Shown here: positions 1-42,699 of the stretch, piece after piece
Position numbering within the stretch: position 1 is the first letter of the stretch
Layout of the letters: every line of letters begins with the position of its first letter
Assembly: GCA_009760855.2 (NCBI GenBank)
Contig: WPIO01000100.1
Coordinates: 365,001-429,000, forward strand
Direction: 5' to 3'
Origin: Cristatella mucedo
Lineage: Eukaryota; Bryozoa; Phylactolaemata; Cristatellidae
Length of the DNA stretch: 64,000 nucleotides
The notes under the pieces: generated by a model
Told to the model about the DNA's origin: nothing
What the model saw: the letters and a program-made list of their open reading frames with translations, nothing else
Databases searched by the model: none
Program-made: the position numbers and the translations under genes

Positions 1-32216
<32,216 letters not shown>

Positions 32217-32680
32217 AGGTCGCGGCCCCGCTCGGCCGTCGGACGCGTTGCTCTGGCTTCGGAAGCGTCCGTCGGCTGCCTGCGGCGTGCTGGGCTCTAG
32301 CCGAGCTCGCTGTCTCCTCTGCCGCCGCGAGTATCTATCTCGGCGGATCCGGCCAGTCGGCTTGCCACGCCCGGCGTCTAGCTCTCTTTTTTTGTAACGA
32401 CCTACGAGCGAGCGGTTTTTGCATTGCTAGTTGCACGAGTTTCCAGGAGTGCGTGCGGCAGCTTGCACGTCGACAGTTGAGAGCCGTCGCTTGGCATTTT
32501 TGTATGGCAGACTATTTTCTCTCATTTTTTTTTTTACTCGCCCCTGATGGTTTACGGAAAAAGCATTCCGTTGGTTTTGCATCGCCTTAACTGCCGCACG
32601 CAAAAAAGAAGCGTCGCCCGCAGAGGCTTTTTGATATATTTGGGATTTCTAGAATAAAAGCTTGCAAAATATGGAGCGCT
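32217..32680 (+). other. par-3: Par-3 3' untranslated region
   Basis: Follows the stop codon and contains no further open frame in phase. It has several T-runs and ends about 20 bases after the AATAAA at 32653. The exact cleavage point cannot be seen. Confidence 0.55.
32653..32658 (+). terminator. Polyadenylation signal AATAAA for Par-3
   Basis: Canonical AATAAA about 437 bases after the Par-3 stop codon, with T-rich sequence (CGTTCTTTTTGA) some 35 bases downstream. It is the first AATAAA hexamer I see after the stop. Confidence 0.55.
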
Positions 32681-32699
32681 CTCTCGTCCGTTCTTTTTG

Positions 32700-33535
32700 A
32701 CAAACACATGTCGATCGAGCCGCCGTCCGTTTTCTCTGCGGCGTTCGTCACCCACACGGCGTCGCACCGAATACGGTATTTATCCGTTACAGCGAGCGAA
32801 TCCTTGAAGGCGAAAATGCAAAAACTCGAAGGTGCTTCGCCAGACGCCCGTGAGCTGAGGCTTGCAGCTGTGGAGCGCCGAGCCTTTAACGCCGGAGCCC
32901 AATGCTAGTGGGGCTCACACATTCTAAATTCCGGCTTAGGATAACCGCACGCTTAGGATGTCCTAGGAGTTCCGTTGTACGGCTGTTTAGTAGGAAAATT
33001 TGCCGGCATGCAAGATCAAATGTTTGCTAGGCAAGCTGACAGTTTGACTGTCACTACCTCTGATTAGTGGGCTGCCAGGCTTTAGAGCCTGACGGGTGGT
33101 AATGGATTGTAACTAACCCTTTAAGCTTCGCTTGCATTCTTAGATGTATCTTATTGAACAAAGGTCACTACGCTTCAATTAGCATCAGGTCGATTATAGC
33201 TGTGCAACGGAAATCGGGCCCCTAGCGAGGAAAGATCGGAGACTAAATCTTGACTTGGCAATCAATGGCATCGAAAGCTGCGCCAAGAAAGCGAGTGCAA
33301 TAAGGACGCGTGAGCATAGTTGAGGTGAATGGTCGTCGTCACATGCTGATTACCCGCTGCTCCACATCTCCGACGGAGGAGGAAGTTCAATTTCGGTGTG
33401 GGTGCGTCCGACAGCTGTGCTATGCGAAACAAATCCCGAAGTGAAGCTCCTTTTATGAATAATGTCCGTTCTCTCGTTGCTCTACGTGTGTTTATGTATG
33501 CCTCGAGAAAAATGTAGGCCAAGTCTCCTAGGCCC
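32700..33535. other. Intergenic, nothing recognised
   Basis: Starts just after the presumed Par-3 poly(A) site. Short frames only, no RNA gene, no repeat family seen. Confidence 0.5.
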
Positions 33536-33905
33536 CGATTGATACGGAGACCGTGCCTTTAATTCGTGTGCTCCCAAAGCCTTGAATTCGCTTCCGACTA
33601 GCGTTACGACACCCCCTGACTTGACCACATAAAAAAGCTAAACACACCTCTGTTTATCACAGCATTTAGAGTGTCAATATGATTAAGCCTTAGTGTGTTT
33701 GTATGTGCTGACACTGTGCATGTTGCCACTAACCATATTTGTATGCTAACCCTGTGCACAACACCTCTGGCCGTGTAGTGCTTGCTGTCATTGAGCATGC
33801 TACCACTAACCATTCGACTGTGCTTCCTTTGCAGCAAATGTGAAGGGCATAGAAAGCAACCGAGTTCTTTGGGATTGCAATAAAAAAAATATTATTATTA
33901 AATGT
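33536..33905 (+). mobile_element. LINE-1 3' end, plus strand
   Basis: Begins at GGAGACCGTGCCTTTAATTC and runs through CTCCCAAAGCCTTGAATTCG, CTTGACCACAT, CACTGTGCATGTTGCCACTA to TTTGCAGCAAATGTGAAGGG, a decayed stem-loop and an ATT-rich tail (ATATTATTATTA). It matches the copies at 41,980-42,360 and 63,750-64,000. Confidence 0.8.
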
Positions 33906-33959
33906 ACTATAATATTAAAATTAAGCCGCTTGTATATCATCCTAAGTGAAGAATCCATA

Positions 33960-36170
33960 GGGTCCAGCGAATAACTGCAATACAACTGCCATTACCACAA
34001 TAAACTTCAGAACTCTGCCGTTTTGATTTCAAATTATACGGAATGGTGTTGCGGGTTTACCCACCAAATTTCATGCGATTGTGCTTGTTTGCTCTCGCGC
34101 TATATAGCCTCAAAAAACCCTGGTCAGCCAGCCTATTTACAAATTCGAACGGCGGGGGGGATGCAGCTGCCAGCTGCAAAAAAACTTTCCGCAACTGCGG
34201 TTTTGATTCCAATATATAGAGAACGGCATGCCAAACTTAACCATGAAATATCATTGGATTGCTCTTCCGCGTTCACGTGCTTTGGCCTCCGATGGCCTGA
34301 GCCACCCAGCCTCTCTACGTATTCCAACTGCAATACAGCTGCAATCTTTACAATAAGCTTTGATCCACTTCAATATTGATTCCAGATTACAGAAAAAAGT
34401 GCTCCTGGTTCACTCACAAAATTTTGCGAAATTGCGCATGTGCTGTTCATCATGCAATGTTCTCATGCAACGTTCAGGGCCGTGGTGCAATTTTGAGCTG
34501 CGATACGGCCGCAACTAAACACCTTGCCACTGCGCTTGCTGTTCTCAGGAAATCTCCTCCCGGACCAGCCAGCTTCTCTACGTAATTGAACTGCGGTAAC
34601 ACTGCCATTTCCGTATTAGGTATTGTACAGTTTCGGTTTTGATTCCGCATTACATAAAACAGCGTTCCCGGTTAGCCAATCAAATTTAATTGCACAGTGC
34701 AGGGGCATTCCCTTGCTATGGCCTCTAATGGCCCGGACCAGCCAGCCTACCAAAGTAATCGAACTGCGATACAGCAGCCATTTCCACGATTTAGCTTTGA
34801 GCAGCTGCAGATTTTGATTTCATGTAATACAAACAGTGCTATGAGTTTACCAATCAAATTTCATGTTGTACATCATGCTCGTTCTTGCGCAATGACCACC
34901 AATGATGCGGCCAGCTTTGCATTCTTTAATAACGATACCACTACAATAACAAAAGTAGGCAACATCAAACTGTAGTTTAGATTGCTTATTATGTAAAAGT
35001 GTTCTGAATTTTTCCATCAAAGTTTATTTTATTTCGCTAACGCGTTATATTTCTATGGCCATTGGAGGCCATAGCATTAAAACACGCCTACCCAATGTCA
35101 TGAAATTAGGTCCGAAAACCAGAAACACTTTTATTTATGTATAACGTATAATCAAAGTCGGAGTTTTGAAACACCTATAGTAGACATAGCAGTTGTATTG
35201 CAGTTTGAATATTTAGGGAGGCTGGCTGGTCCAGGCCACTAAAGGCTATAGGGGCATTAGACCGCGTATCGGCAATGTCAAGGAATTGAGTGGGTTAACC
35301 CGGAACACTGTTTCATTTAACGTAGAATCAAAACCACAGTTCCTCAAACTGTATTTGGAAATGGAAGCTGTTTCGCAGTTGGAATGTGTATGGAAGCTGG
35401 CCCGGACCATTTGCAGTTATAGCGCGACAACAGCCATGTGACGTCGCATGAAATTTTGAGGGTGAATCCGGAACACCGTTTCTACAATGTGGAAGCAGTA
35501 CCACGATTGTGCGGCACCTAGTATAAAAATGGCAGCTGTATCGCAGTTCGAATATGTAGGGAGGTCAGAGCATGAGAACGCGAAAGCACAATCGCACGAA
35601 ATTTGATGGGTTAATCTGGACCATTGCTTCCTATAATTTGCAATCAAAACCGCAATTGTGCGAAGCTTTTTGTTGAAATGGCAGCTGTATCGCAGTTTAA
35701 CTACTTAGGGCTGCCATTTAAACCGGGCCATCGGAAGCCATAGCATGATAACGTGCAAGGGAAATCACATGAAATCTGGTGGGTAAACGCGGGTCACTAA
35801 TGTCTATAATTGGGAATCAAAGCCGTAGTTGTATTACAGTTCAAATGTTTTAGCTGCTGTTTAGGCCGGGCCACCAGAGGCTATAGCACGTGAACGCGCC
35901 GGGGAAATACAGTGAAATTTTGTTGGTAAACATGGATTACTGTTCTTTATAATTTTGAATCAAAATCGCAGTTGCGCAAAGTTTCTGTGGAAACGGTAGC
36001 TGTATAGTTGTTTGAATGTGTAACTAGGCTGGCTGACCCGAGCCATTTGAGGCTATAGAAAGAGAATGCACAAGCACAATTGAGTTAAATTTTGTGGTAA
36101 ATCCGTAACACCATTCTGAATAATAACGGTGGTGTTCTGACTTTTTTTATGGTAAAGGCAGCTGTATTGC
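33960..36170. repeat. Inverted array of ~175-bp satellite monomers
   Basis: Five to six diverged monomers in forward orientation (33,960-35,060), then about six in reverse (35,067-36,170). Forward monomers share TTTTGATTCC near 34,022, 34,202, 34,376, 34,637 and 34,812, with AATTTCATG..., a 'GGCCTC-AATGGCC' block and ACCAGCCAGCCT. Reverse monomers show GAATCAAAACC-type blocks near 35,149, 35,328, 35,641, 35,814 and 35,955 with AGGCTGGCTGG and CCATAGC. The switch lies at CTATGGCC/GGCCATAG (35,053-35,060 and 35,067-35,074). No coding potential. Confidence 0.8.
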
Positions 36171-36261
36171 AGTGTATTTCAATTATTCTTTGGACTCCAA
36201 CCACTCCACAATTGCAAAGAAGCCTTGGATTAGCACCTCGACTTTTTTGCTGTCGACAGTC

Positions 36262-36298
<37 letters not shown>

Positions 36299-36320
36299 AT
36301 ATATATATATATATATATAT
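36262..36320 (+). repeat. (CA)n followed by (TA)n microsatellite
   Basis: About 16 CA units (36,264-36,296) run straight into about 12 TA units (36,297-36,320), at the edge of a LINE-1 3' fragment. Confidence 0.95.
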
Positions 36321-36491
36321 AACCGCATTTGCATGCTGACCCTGTGCATGTCACCCCTAACCATGTTATTCATTTACTTTGTTTATCAAGCATGATATTA
36401 CTCACCATTCAATGGCATTTCCGTTTGCAGCAAATGTAAAGCGCCTAGAGAGAGATTGAGTTATCTGAGGGCGCTTTATCAAGTGCATTAT

Positions 36492-36495
<4 letters not shown>
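36321..36495 (+). mobile_element. LINE-1 3' end fragment, plus strand
   Basis: CATTTGCATGCTGACCCTGT, TCAAGCATGATATTACTCAC, TTTGCAGCAAATGTAAAGCG, then the stem-loop CCTAGAGAGAGATTGAG / GAGGGCGCTTTATCAAGTGC and ATTATTATG. It has a near-perfect 3' stem-loop. It is followed at once by a TA repeat. Confidence 0.85.

Positions 36496-36546
<51 letters not shown>
36494..36546 (+). repeat. (TA)n microsatellite at LINE-1 tail
   Basis: About 26 TA units directly after the ATTATTATG tail of a LINE-1 fragment, so it may have grown from that tail. Confidence 0.95.
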
Positions 36547-36548
<2 letters not shown>

Positions 36549-37009
36549 TTGCAGTAGCTAATAAATGGTGCCATTAGAGGAGTGCAGTCATCGGCGAATT
36601 CGTCGAAAGTGGCTGGAGCATCCGCGAAAGGAACGAAGCTCAGAACTAAAGTTATTTTGACGTGCGTTCACAGATTTTCGTCGTCACGGTGTGTTGTTTC
36701 AAGATTGAAATCTTGAAACTTGCGGGAAAGATTCTGTCCAAAATAAAAAATGCATCCAACTATTTGCGCTCCAGGAAAGACGGCTGAATAAGCATTCTGA
36801 CTGGCTTTCTCAAAATCCGATATGATACTTGCCGGTTTTAGAGTTTGCATTAATGACGAAACTGGACGTACTTTCGTTACTTACACACCAGCAATATAGT
36901 GCAATATTTATTTCTTTTTGTCTTAATAGTAATGGATTTTTTAGACAAAAAGCCATTCAAATCAATTAAATCGTATGCTTAAAAAACTATTATTATAGTT
37001 GCCCGCTTT

Positions 37010-37260
37010 TGTCGTGCCCGCATGTATTACTGCACCGGTCGTTTGGCTAAGTCTCTAACCCAACCTCAAATCATTTGGAGACTTTATTGTCTATGCTTCT
37101 AAAGCCTGGGACTCGCTACCGACTGACATCACAGTATCCTTTGACATGGCAGAATTTGAATGGAAGCTAGCAAATCATCTTTTCATTACATAGTAGGCTT
37201 TATTAATGTGAATTTTCTTTCACCGGCTAACACGCGCTTGAATTTTGCGCGTCATTTGTA
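37010..37260 (+). mobile_element. Possible decayed LINE fragment
   Basis: TTGGAGACTTTATTGTCTAT, GCTTCTAAAGCCTGGGACTC, CTACCGACTGACATCACAGT resembles the LINE-1 '-GGAGACCGTGC...AAAGCCTGGAACTC' segment, but it then diverges with no recognisable tail. I rate this a weak match. Confidence 0.4.
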
Positions 37261-37418
37261 AGCTAACATTCACTTTCTAACAGAATATATGAAGGACCTA
37301 AAATGAGATTTGGCTCCCCGTGACGAAAGACAATTTTATTATAAAAAACTAGCATCTTTTGGATCTACTATTTTGCTTGATTGGTTCTATCGACGATGGT
37401 GACTTTCAACAATTGGGG

Positions 37419-37500
37419 CGTCCGTCCGTCCGTCCGTCCGTCCGCCTGTCCATCCGTCCGTCCGTCCGTCCGTCCGTCCGTCCGTCCGTCCGCCTGTCCA
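37419..37500 (+). repeat. (CCGT)n tetranucleotide microsatellite
   Basis: About 20 units of CCGT with two CCTGTCCAT interruptions, in the form CGTCCGTCCGTCCGTCCGTC. No gene is nearby; 37,500-38,260 shows nothing else. Confidence 0.95.
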
Positions 37501-38262
37501 TCTATCCACGAGTGATGCTGCCGCTCTCCACCGATGGCTGCTCGCATCTCCCCTCACCAGCAGTTCTCTGCATTTAATCTTGACAGCTTTTTGGGGCTTG
37601 CAAAAAAATTAGTAGGCTGACTTGTCTTTGGAGCTGATTTAGTCGTTTAGTAAAAGGTTTCATTAGAATAAGGCACGTATATTTCGTACAGACGCTACAG
37701 GAGATATACTTGTCGAGCCTGTTTAGTGTGTGAGGTTTTCAATTTCCGTATAACACTTAATTGTACCATAACTAGTCAGATGCAAGACACTGAGGCTGGT
37801 GCGTTGCTTGACAGGCATTCAGCACTGATAAGAGACAAATAGGATAGCATGGCAGCTACGCCGTTCGCAGCAGACAAGCAAATATTCTGAGTTGTGCATC
37901 ACCTGTAAACGGCTTTAATGCACGTACAGGGTGGCTAACAATATGCATTGACCAAGGATTGGTAGGGTTGACATCCTCGTAAAGATGATGCAAGCTTCGA
38001 TGTTTTTTAATGTCGCTAAAAATGACGGCACTGTCACTGTCAGGGTTCATGCCAAGAAGTTGGTCACTTTTTCTTTTAACAAGGCAGCACAAAGCTAGCA
38101 GAATGCATGCTCCGTCACTTCGCGAATGACAGGTGAATGACACGAAGCAGTAAATTGCAATGACCTTCTAACGCTTGACAGTGAACCTCGACCAAAAAAA
38201 TGATTGCGATCATTTTCAGATTAAACCACGCGCCATTAGCGGAAGCACTGTGAGAGAGCAAG

Positions 38263-38412
38263 GAAGACGGTGGCTCACTGTGTAAGGCGGTTGCTTTTCA
38301 CGACCTCGGCCCCGAGGTCGTGGGTTTGAATCTTGCAGTGGGCGATCCTGTATCGCCACTGCAAGCTGTGGCGATAGCCGTAAAGGCTTTTCTGTCGCTA
38401 TACAAAAAAGAG
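38263..38412 (+). mobile_element. SINE-A (tRNA-derived), plus strand
   Basis: GACGGTGGCTCACTGTGTAA (A-box region), CGAGGTCGTGGGTTTGAATC (B box with one change), GCAGTGGGCGATCCTGTATC, GCCACTGCAAGCTGTGGCGA, AGCCGTAAAGGCTTTTCTGT, CGCTATACAAAAAAG. One of the two most complete copies; it matches the minus-strand copy at 11,699 throughout. Confidence 0.82.
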
Positions 38413-38519
38413 TCTGTTAAATCAAATAGTAGTTTTTTTAAGACGCGCCTGCTACAAAATGTGTCGCCATGTCTGGTGCGAGCTAGATTTTTCACGCATA
38501 ATAAAGCTAAGCGTCATTA

Positions 38520-39430
38520 TCCTCGGCTGCTCTGAGCTCCTGCTACCCTGGCGGATCTTAACGCGGCTGCTTCAAGCAGCACGCTTCTTGTCCCGCACAG
38601 CGTCACCAGCGACCGTCTGCACGCTGCCGCTTCCTGAAGTCGGGCAGCGGGAGGGCGGGCGAATGCATTCGGCTTCGCCTCGTCTTCATTCTCGTACAGC
38701 GAGCGGCTTGAAGTGCCGACGCAGCGAGGAGCAGCCGGCTTCCTGGTTTCCGAGGGCCGTGCCGCTGGCGTCGTGGCGCTGCGCTGCGCCAATCCCTGGA
38801 GCAAGCGACGGCTCTCTTATGGCGTTCGAGCGCTTAGCGGAGCGAGCGTTGCGCTCGCGGACGCCTCGCGAGCAGCGGCAGCTTCCTTAAAAGCTCGCCG
38901 CTGCAGAGTTTCCGGCGGCCGCTCCTCGGCAAACTGCTGAAGAGTGAGCGGCGACGTGGGCGGGCGGGCCGCCAGCGCCCGAGGAGCGCAATTGAATTGC
39001 GTCACTTGAGCGCTCGCAAGAGAGAGAGAGAGAGAGTAGCGGCGCGTGGCCTAAGCATGGAGAGCCGCCGCCGCCGCCGCGATAGAGTTCGCACACTTTG
39101 GCCAGGACGGATAAATGTGCCTGCCTAACCATCGGCTGCGTCCGACCGCGTCCGACCGCGTCCGACTGCGGCCGCGGAAAGAGTGGCGACGACAGCGTAC
39201 AACCGCGGCCCTAGAAACTCTGGCGACGCCACCGCTCCCCCGACTGGTAGCTCTTGCTGCGCAGGAGGTGCTGTTGATACGGAGAATGACGGGAGTGAAC
39301 GGTGCGAGCAGGACAGGCGAACTGCATGCGGCGTCCTCACACAAACTGTGCCTACTGATGCGAGGAAAACGACTCCGTGGAAAACGCGGCTCTGCGCCGC
39401 GCCCAAGCGTGCCCGCGTCCGAGCATGCTC
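38520..39430. other. CpG-rich stretch, no supported gene
   Basis: High GC and CpG density with overlapping open frames on both strands. It includes a short (GA)n at 39,020-39,037, a GCC run at 39,066-39,080 and three copies of the 10-mer GCGTCCGACC near 39,137-39,168. Such composition could mark a promoter, but no exon or initiation motif is recognisable. Confidence 0.4.
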
Positions 39431-39940
39431 AGCCTATGTAATGTAATGTAATGTATCTCCGTCAGTAACTCCACGAAGTCATAAAGACCATGTGGGTGTT
39501 ACGCAGGAGAGTTTTGTATAGCGCACTCACAGCCTAAGCGGCTTTCGGTACGCATTCGGTAGCCAACATACTTCGTCTCACGCAACAAAGAGAGAGTGGG
39601 AAGCATAGCAGAGTCAGGAGAGCAGTTGAGGTAGTGAGTAGCATAGAAGTAGCAGTTCAGGACCGCTGAAAAAGATGTGCCATAGTCGGCAGTTGGAGAG
39701 TAGATGTCGTTGCGTAAGAATTGTGGAAGCGAGTTCCACAGTCTAGGACCTGCAGAGCTAAAGCTTCTGTCACCAACGGTCTTTAAGCGGAGGAATGGGA
39801 CAGCTAATTTATTGTCCACACAGGACCTGAGGGCGCGAACAGGCTGAAACTGATGCAGCAGCTCAGCTAGGTACGAAGGAGCCAAGCCGTGGCTCAGGGC
39901 CTTGTGGGTCAGCGTGAGAACTGCTCTGTAGCCTGCCTAG
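39430..39940 (-). mobile_element. LINE-2 3' end with ORF remnant, minus strand
   Basis: On the minus strand it codes MAPSYLAELLHQFQPVRALR, then LRLKTVGDRSFSSAGPRLWN and SLPQFLRNDIYSPTADYGTS, the C-terminal end of a LINE polyprotein, with 128 codons still open. A 3' UTR and a (CATTA)n tail at 39,436-39,452 follow. It is the best-preserved end of this family here. Confidence 0.85.
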
Positions 39941-39943
39941 CCT

Positions 39944-40003
39944 CGCCCAAGCGTGCCCAAGCGTTGCCCAAGCGTGCCCAAGCGTGCCCGTGCCCAAGCA
40001 TCG
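39944..40003 (+). repeat. 10-bp minisatellite GCCCAAGCGT
   Basis: Five to six tandem copies of GCCCAAGCGT with small changes, placed at the 5' edge of the LINE-2 fragment. Confidence 0.85.
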
Positions 40004-41325
40004 CCGGTGCGGGTAGCGGCAGAAAGCGTGCACTGTGCACACATGTGACTCCCGAAGCACGGCAAACGGTACGAGGGACTCGAATATCTATCAGCAACGG
40101 CGAAATCTAGCAAAACAGAGAAGAGAAACCTGCACTTTCACTTCCCCTGCACTTTCACAGTTGGCGGGTGACTCGGGATGACTCGCGTTGTAAGCTTATA
40201 TAGTCACCGCTCTCAGCAATGACTTGCCGACCGGCCACACTCGATGCCATTGAACGCCCTTGAACTTTACATTCCCCTTCGCGGACACGCGTAGCAACAG
40301 TTTTATCCAACCGAAACTGCTGCGGCGGTTTGCAGACAAAGCTGAACTCAAGCGTGAAGTTTCCCCAGTGATCCCTCCATTGTGTAGGTTGAACCGATGC
40401 ATCAGCTGGATAACGCGCCTACATTCCCGATCCACCAGACAGACGCCAGCACCAATAATCTACCTCTGGCTCACACGTGGTATTTACAAATCAAATCATC
40501 CTGTTTGATATCATCCTCAAGTAGAAGAATTTCCCCTAATATCTTCGAGCCTTCTTGTCAGTTAAAAATTTGCCGATAAAGGAATTTACAAGTAGCAAAG
40601 CTAGACCGTAAATGACGCTGCTTAAAAGTCACAAGCACGCAACTCAAAAAGCTGCAAACACGTACTTCAATGCACCAAGATTAAACAAATTGGGACACGA
40701 ATCGTGCATAATTTAGAGATCGGTTAATGTGTTATTCATCGAAATGTAGCCCTTTGCCTCCTGCCTGATTGGCATAAGAAACGCAATTGGTTGGAATGGT
40801 CCATCAAATCTAAGACGTTCCCCGGCTTCCCTACGCCTCCTGGCCCATGCTGCCGCGATACGACCGGTGTCGATGACTTAATCACGTGACTCGACAAATG
40901 GAAGTGGGCCCATGGCAAGGACTGAAAACCGTCGCTCGTATCAAGACGGTGACGGCTCGCCCTACAACTGTACGGGCGGTGCAGACATTCGAGGATTTCC
41001 TGAACGAAGAGACGCACATTTGTAACAGGACAGTACGTTTTTGAGAAGCAGGCGGCCAAAGAGGTGGCTGACCGTCGAACTCGGTCGCAAGTTTGTCATC
41101 TGACGTTTTTCAATCGCCGATAAAGCGCGGAATGACTTTCGAGGGCCACGACGAACGTGGAAGTAGCTCTCAGCCGCGGCGGCAATGGCGGGCGCCCCGA
41201 ACTTCCTCAAGCGGAGCGGATTTCGAGCAGAGCGACGTGAAGTAGCGCGATAAGCGATCAACCTCCGCCGTCAAGTCGGCCTCGTTAAAGCCGAGTGACG
41301 GTGACAAAATCGGCACCTACTTAGA
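40004..41325. other. Intergenic, nothing recognised
   Basis: Short frames on both strands without recognisable protein content, no RNA gene, no repeat family seen. Confidence 0.45.
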
Positions 41326-41329
41326 CAAG

Positions 41330-41510
41330 AGTATGAAAGCCGAACTAGTTCATACGTACGTGACACTAGGTCTGGATTCCTGAACTTTCTCCGCACACAG
41401 AACTTCCAGTCTACACCGTTAAGTGTCTGCAACTGGTGCAAAAGTCAGCAGCTCGTCCGGTTTGCCGTCAACGGCGTAGCTACCAAATTACACCACTTCT
41501 GTCTAAGCTT
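41330..41510 (+). mobile_element. Diverged LINE-1 RT fragment next to a younger copy
   Basis: CCGAACTAGTTCATACGTAC, GTCTGGATTCCTGAACTTTC, GTCTGCAACTGGTGCAAAAG, GTTTGCCGTCAACGGCGTAG matches, with more divergence, the same segment of the copy that begins at about 41,550 (LVHAFVTSRLDF, LQL-QNSAARLVCR). So two copies of different age lie head to tail. Confidence 0.6.
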
Positions 41511-41549
41511 CACTAGATCACAATCAAGCATCGAAGCATCTTCAAAATC

Positions 41550-42360
41550 TCTCCACAGTCAAATCTGCCTACTTTCAGCTACATAACATTTCTAAAGTTC
41601 GGGCTTGTTTAGATAAGGATACCACGTCTAAGTTGGTCCATGCATTCGTGACATCCCGTCTCGACTTCTGAAACTCACTGCTTACTGGCCTACCGGCATG
41701 TGCGATCAGGCGATTGCAGCTGGAGCAAAACTCGGCAGCTAGGCTTGTCTGTCGTGAGCGTCGCAGCTGTCACATCACACCCCTTCTCGCCGACCTGCAC
41801 TGACTACCTGTCAAGCAACGGATTGAATTCAAGGTTTTTCGCTCACTTTTAGGTCCTTTCATTCTTTGGCTCCAGCCGATCTCTCAGATCCATTGCCCCA
41901 CCAGGCCAAGCATTGTAACATCCGCTTCTCGGAATCCCATAGTCTACAAATACCTCGTACAAACCTCATATCCTTTGGAGACCGTGTATTTAGTTCGTAT
42001 GCTCCCAAAGCCTGGAACTCCCTCCTGACTTGCGTCAGAACGTCCCTTGACTTGACCACATTTAAATAGGACTTTAAAACACACCTATTTAGGACAGCAT
42101 TTAGTGGGTCCCTGTGATTCGTCCTTGATGTGCTTATGCGTGCTGACACTGTGCATGCTGCCGCTAACCACACTTGCATGCTGACCCTGTGCATATTACC
42201 CCTAACCATGTTATTCATGTTGTTTATCAAGCATGATATCACTCACCATTCAATCGCGTTTCGCTTTGCAGCAAATGTAAAGCGCCTGGAAAGAGATTAA
42301 GTTCTCTGAGACCGCTGTATCAAGTGCATTATTACTATTATTATAGCATTACTATTAAAT
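41550..42360 (+). mobile_element. LINE-1 3' third, plus strand
   Basis: RT end with TVKSAYFQLHNISKVRACL, DKDTTSKLVHAFVTSRLDF (then a stop), LQLEQNSAARLVCRERRS, CHITPLLADLH (stop) LPVKQRIEFKV, then a 3' UTR with CTTGACCACATTTAAATAGG and CTGACCCTGTGCATATTACC. The 3' stem-loop GTAAAGCGCCTGGAAAGAGA, TAAGTTCTCTGAGACCGCTG and a TTATTACTATTATTATAG tail follow. Confidence 0.88.
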
Positions 42361-42369
42361 CTCTTCTGA

Positions 42370-42690
42370 AAACAGTCACTACCATGTCTTTTTTAAGCCT
42401 ACGTGCTTGTTCTTTGTATTATTATTCTTAATTGTGCGCGATTTTGTGCATGTTAATTATTCAAGGTCCTACTAACCGGTGGCCCTGGATGTATTCCTGA
42501 GTTGTGCTGTAGCATGCTGGCCAATGCATGATCATTGTTTGCTTGTGTTTTCTTCTTTAAGCAGGTACAATGCTTGCTTTTACCCTTTAGCTATTGCTGC
42601 TATTGCAGCAAGCTATAGAGCGTCTGGATAGAGATTGGGTGTTTTGTAGTGTCGCTCTACCAAAAACCTATTACTATAAGCACTTATTAC
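42370..42690 (+). mobile_element. Third LINE 3' end, related stem-loop
   Basis: The end reads CAGCAAGCTATAGAGCGTCT, GGATAGAGATTGGGTGTTTT, GTAGTGTCGCTCTACCAAAA then CCTATTACTATAAG. The layout (GCAGCAA, GAGCGTC, AGAGATT, then the complement CGCTC) mirrors LINE-1 but the upstream 250 bases are not alike, so it is probably a related family. Confidence 0.55.
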
Positions 42691-42699
42691 TGAATACAA

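Noticed and set aside
36262-37500. CRISPR-like or other regularly spaced repeat array
   Set aside because: The repeats here are head-to-tail dinucleotides or tetranucleotides without spacers, in an animal genome.
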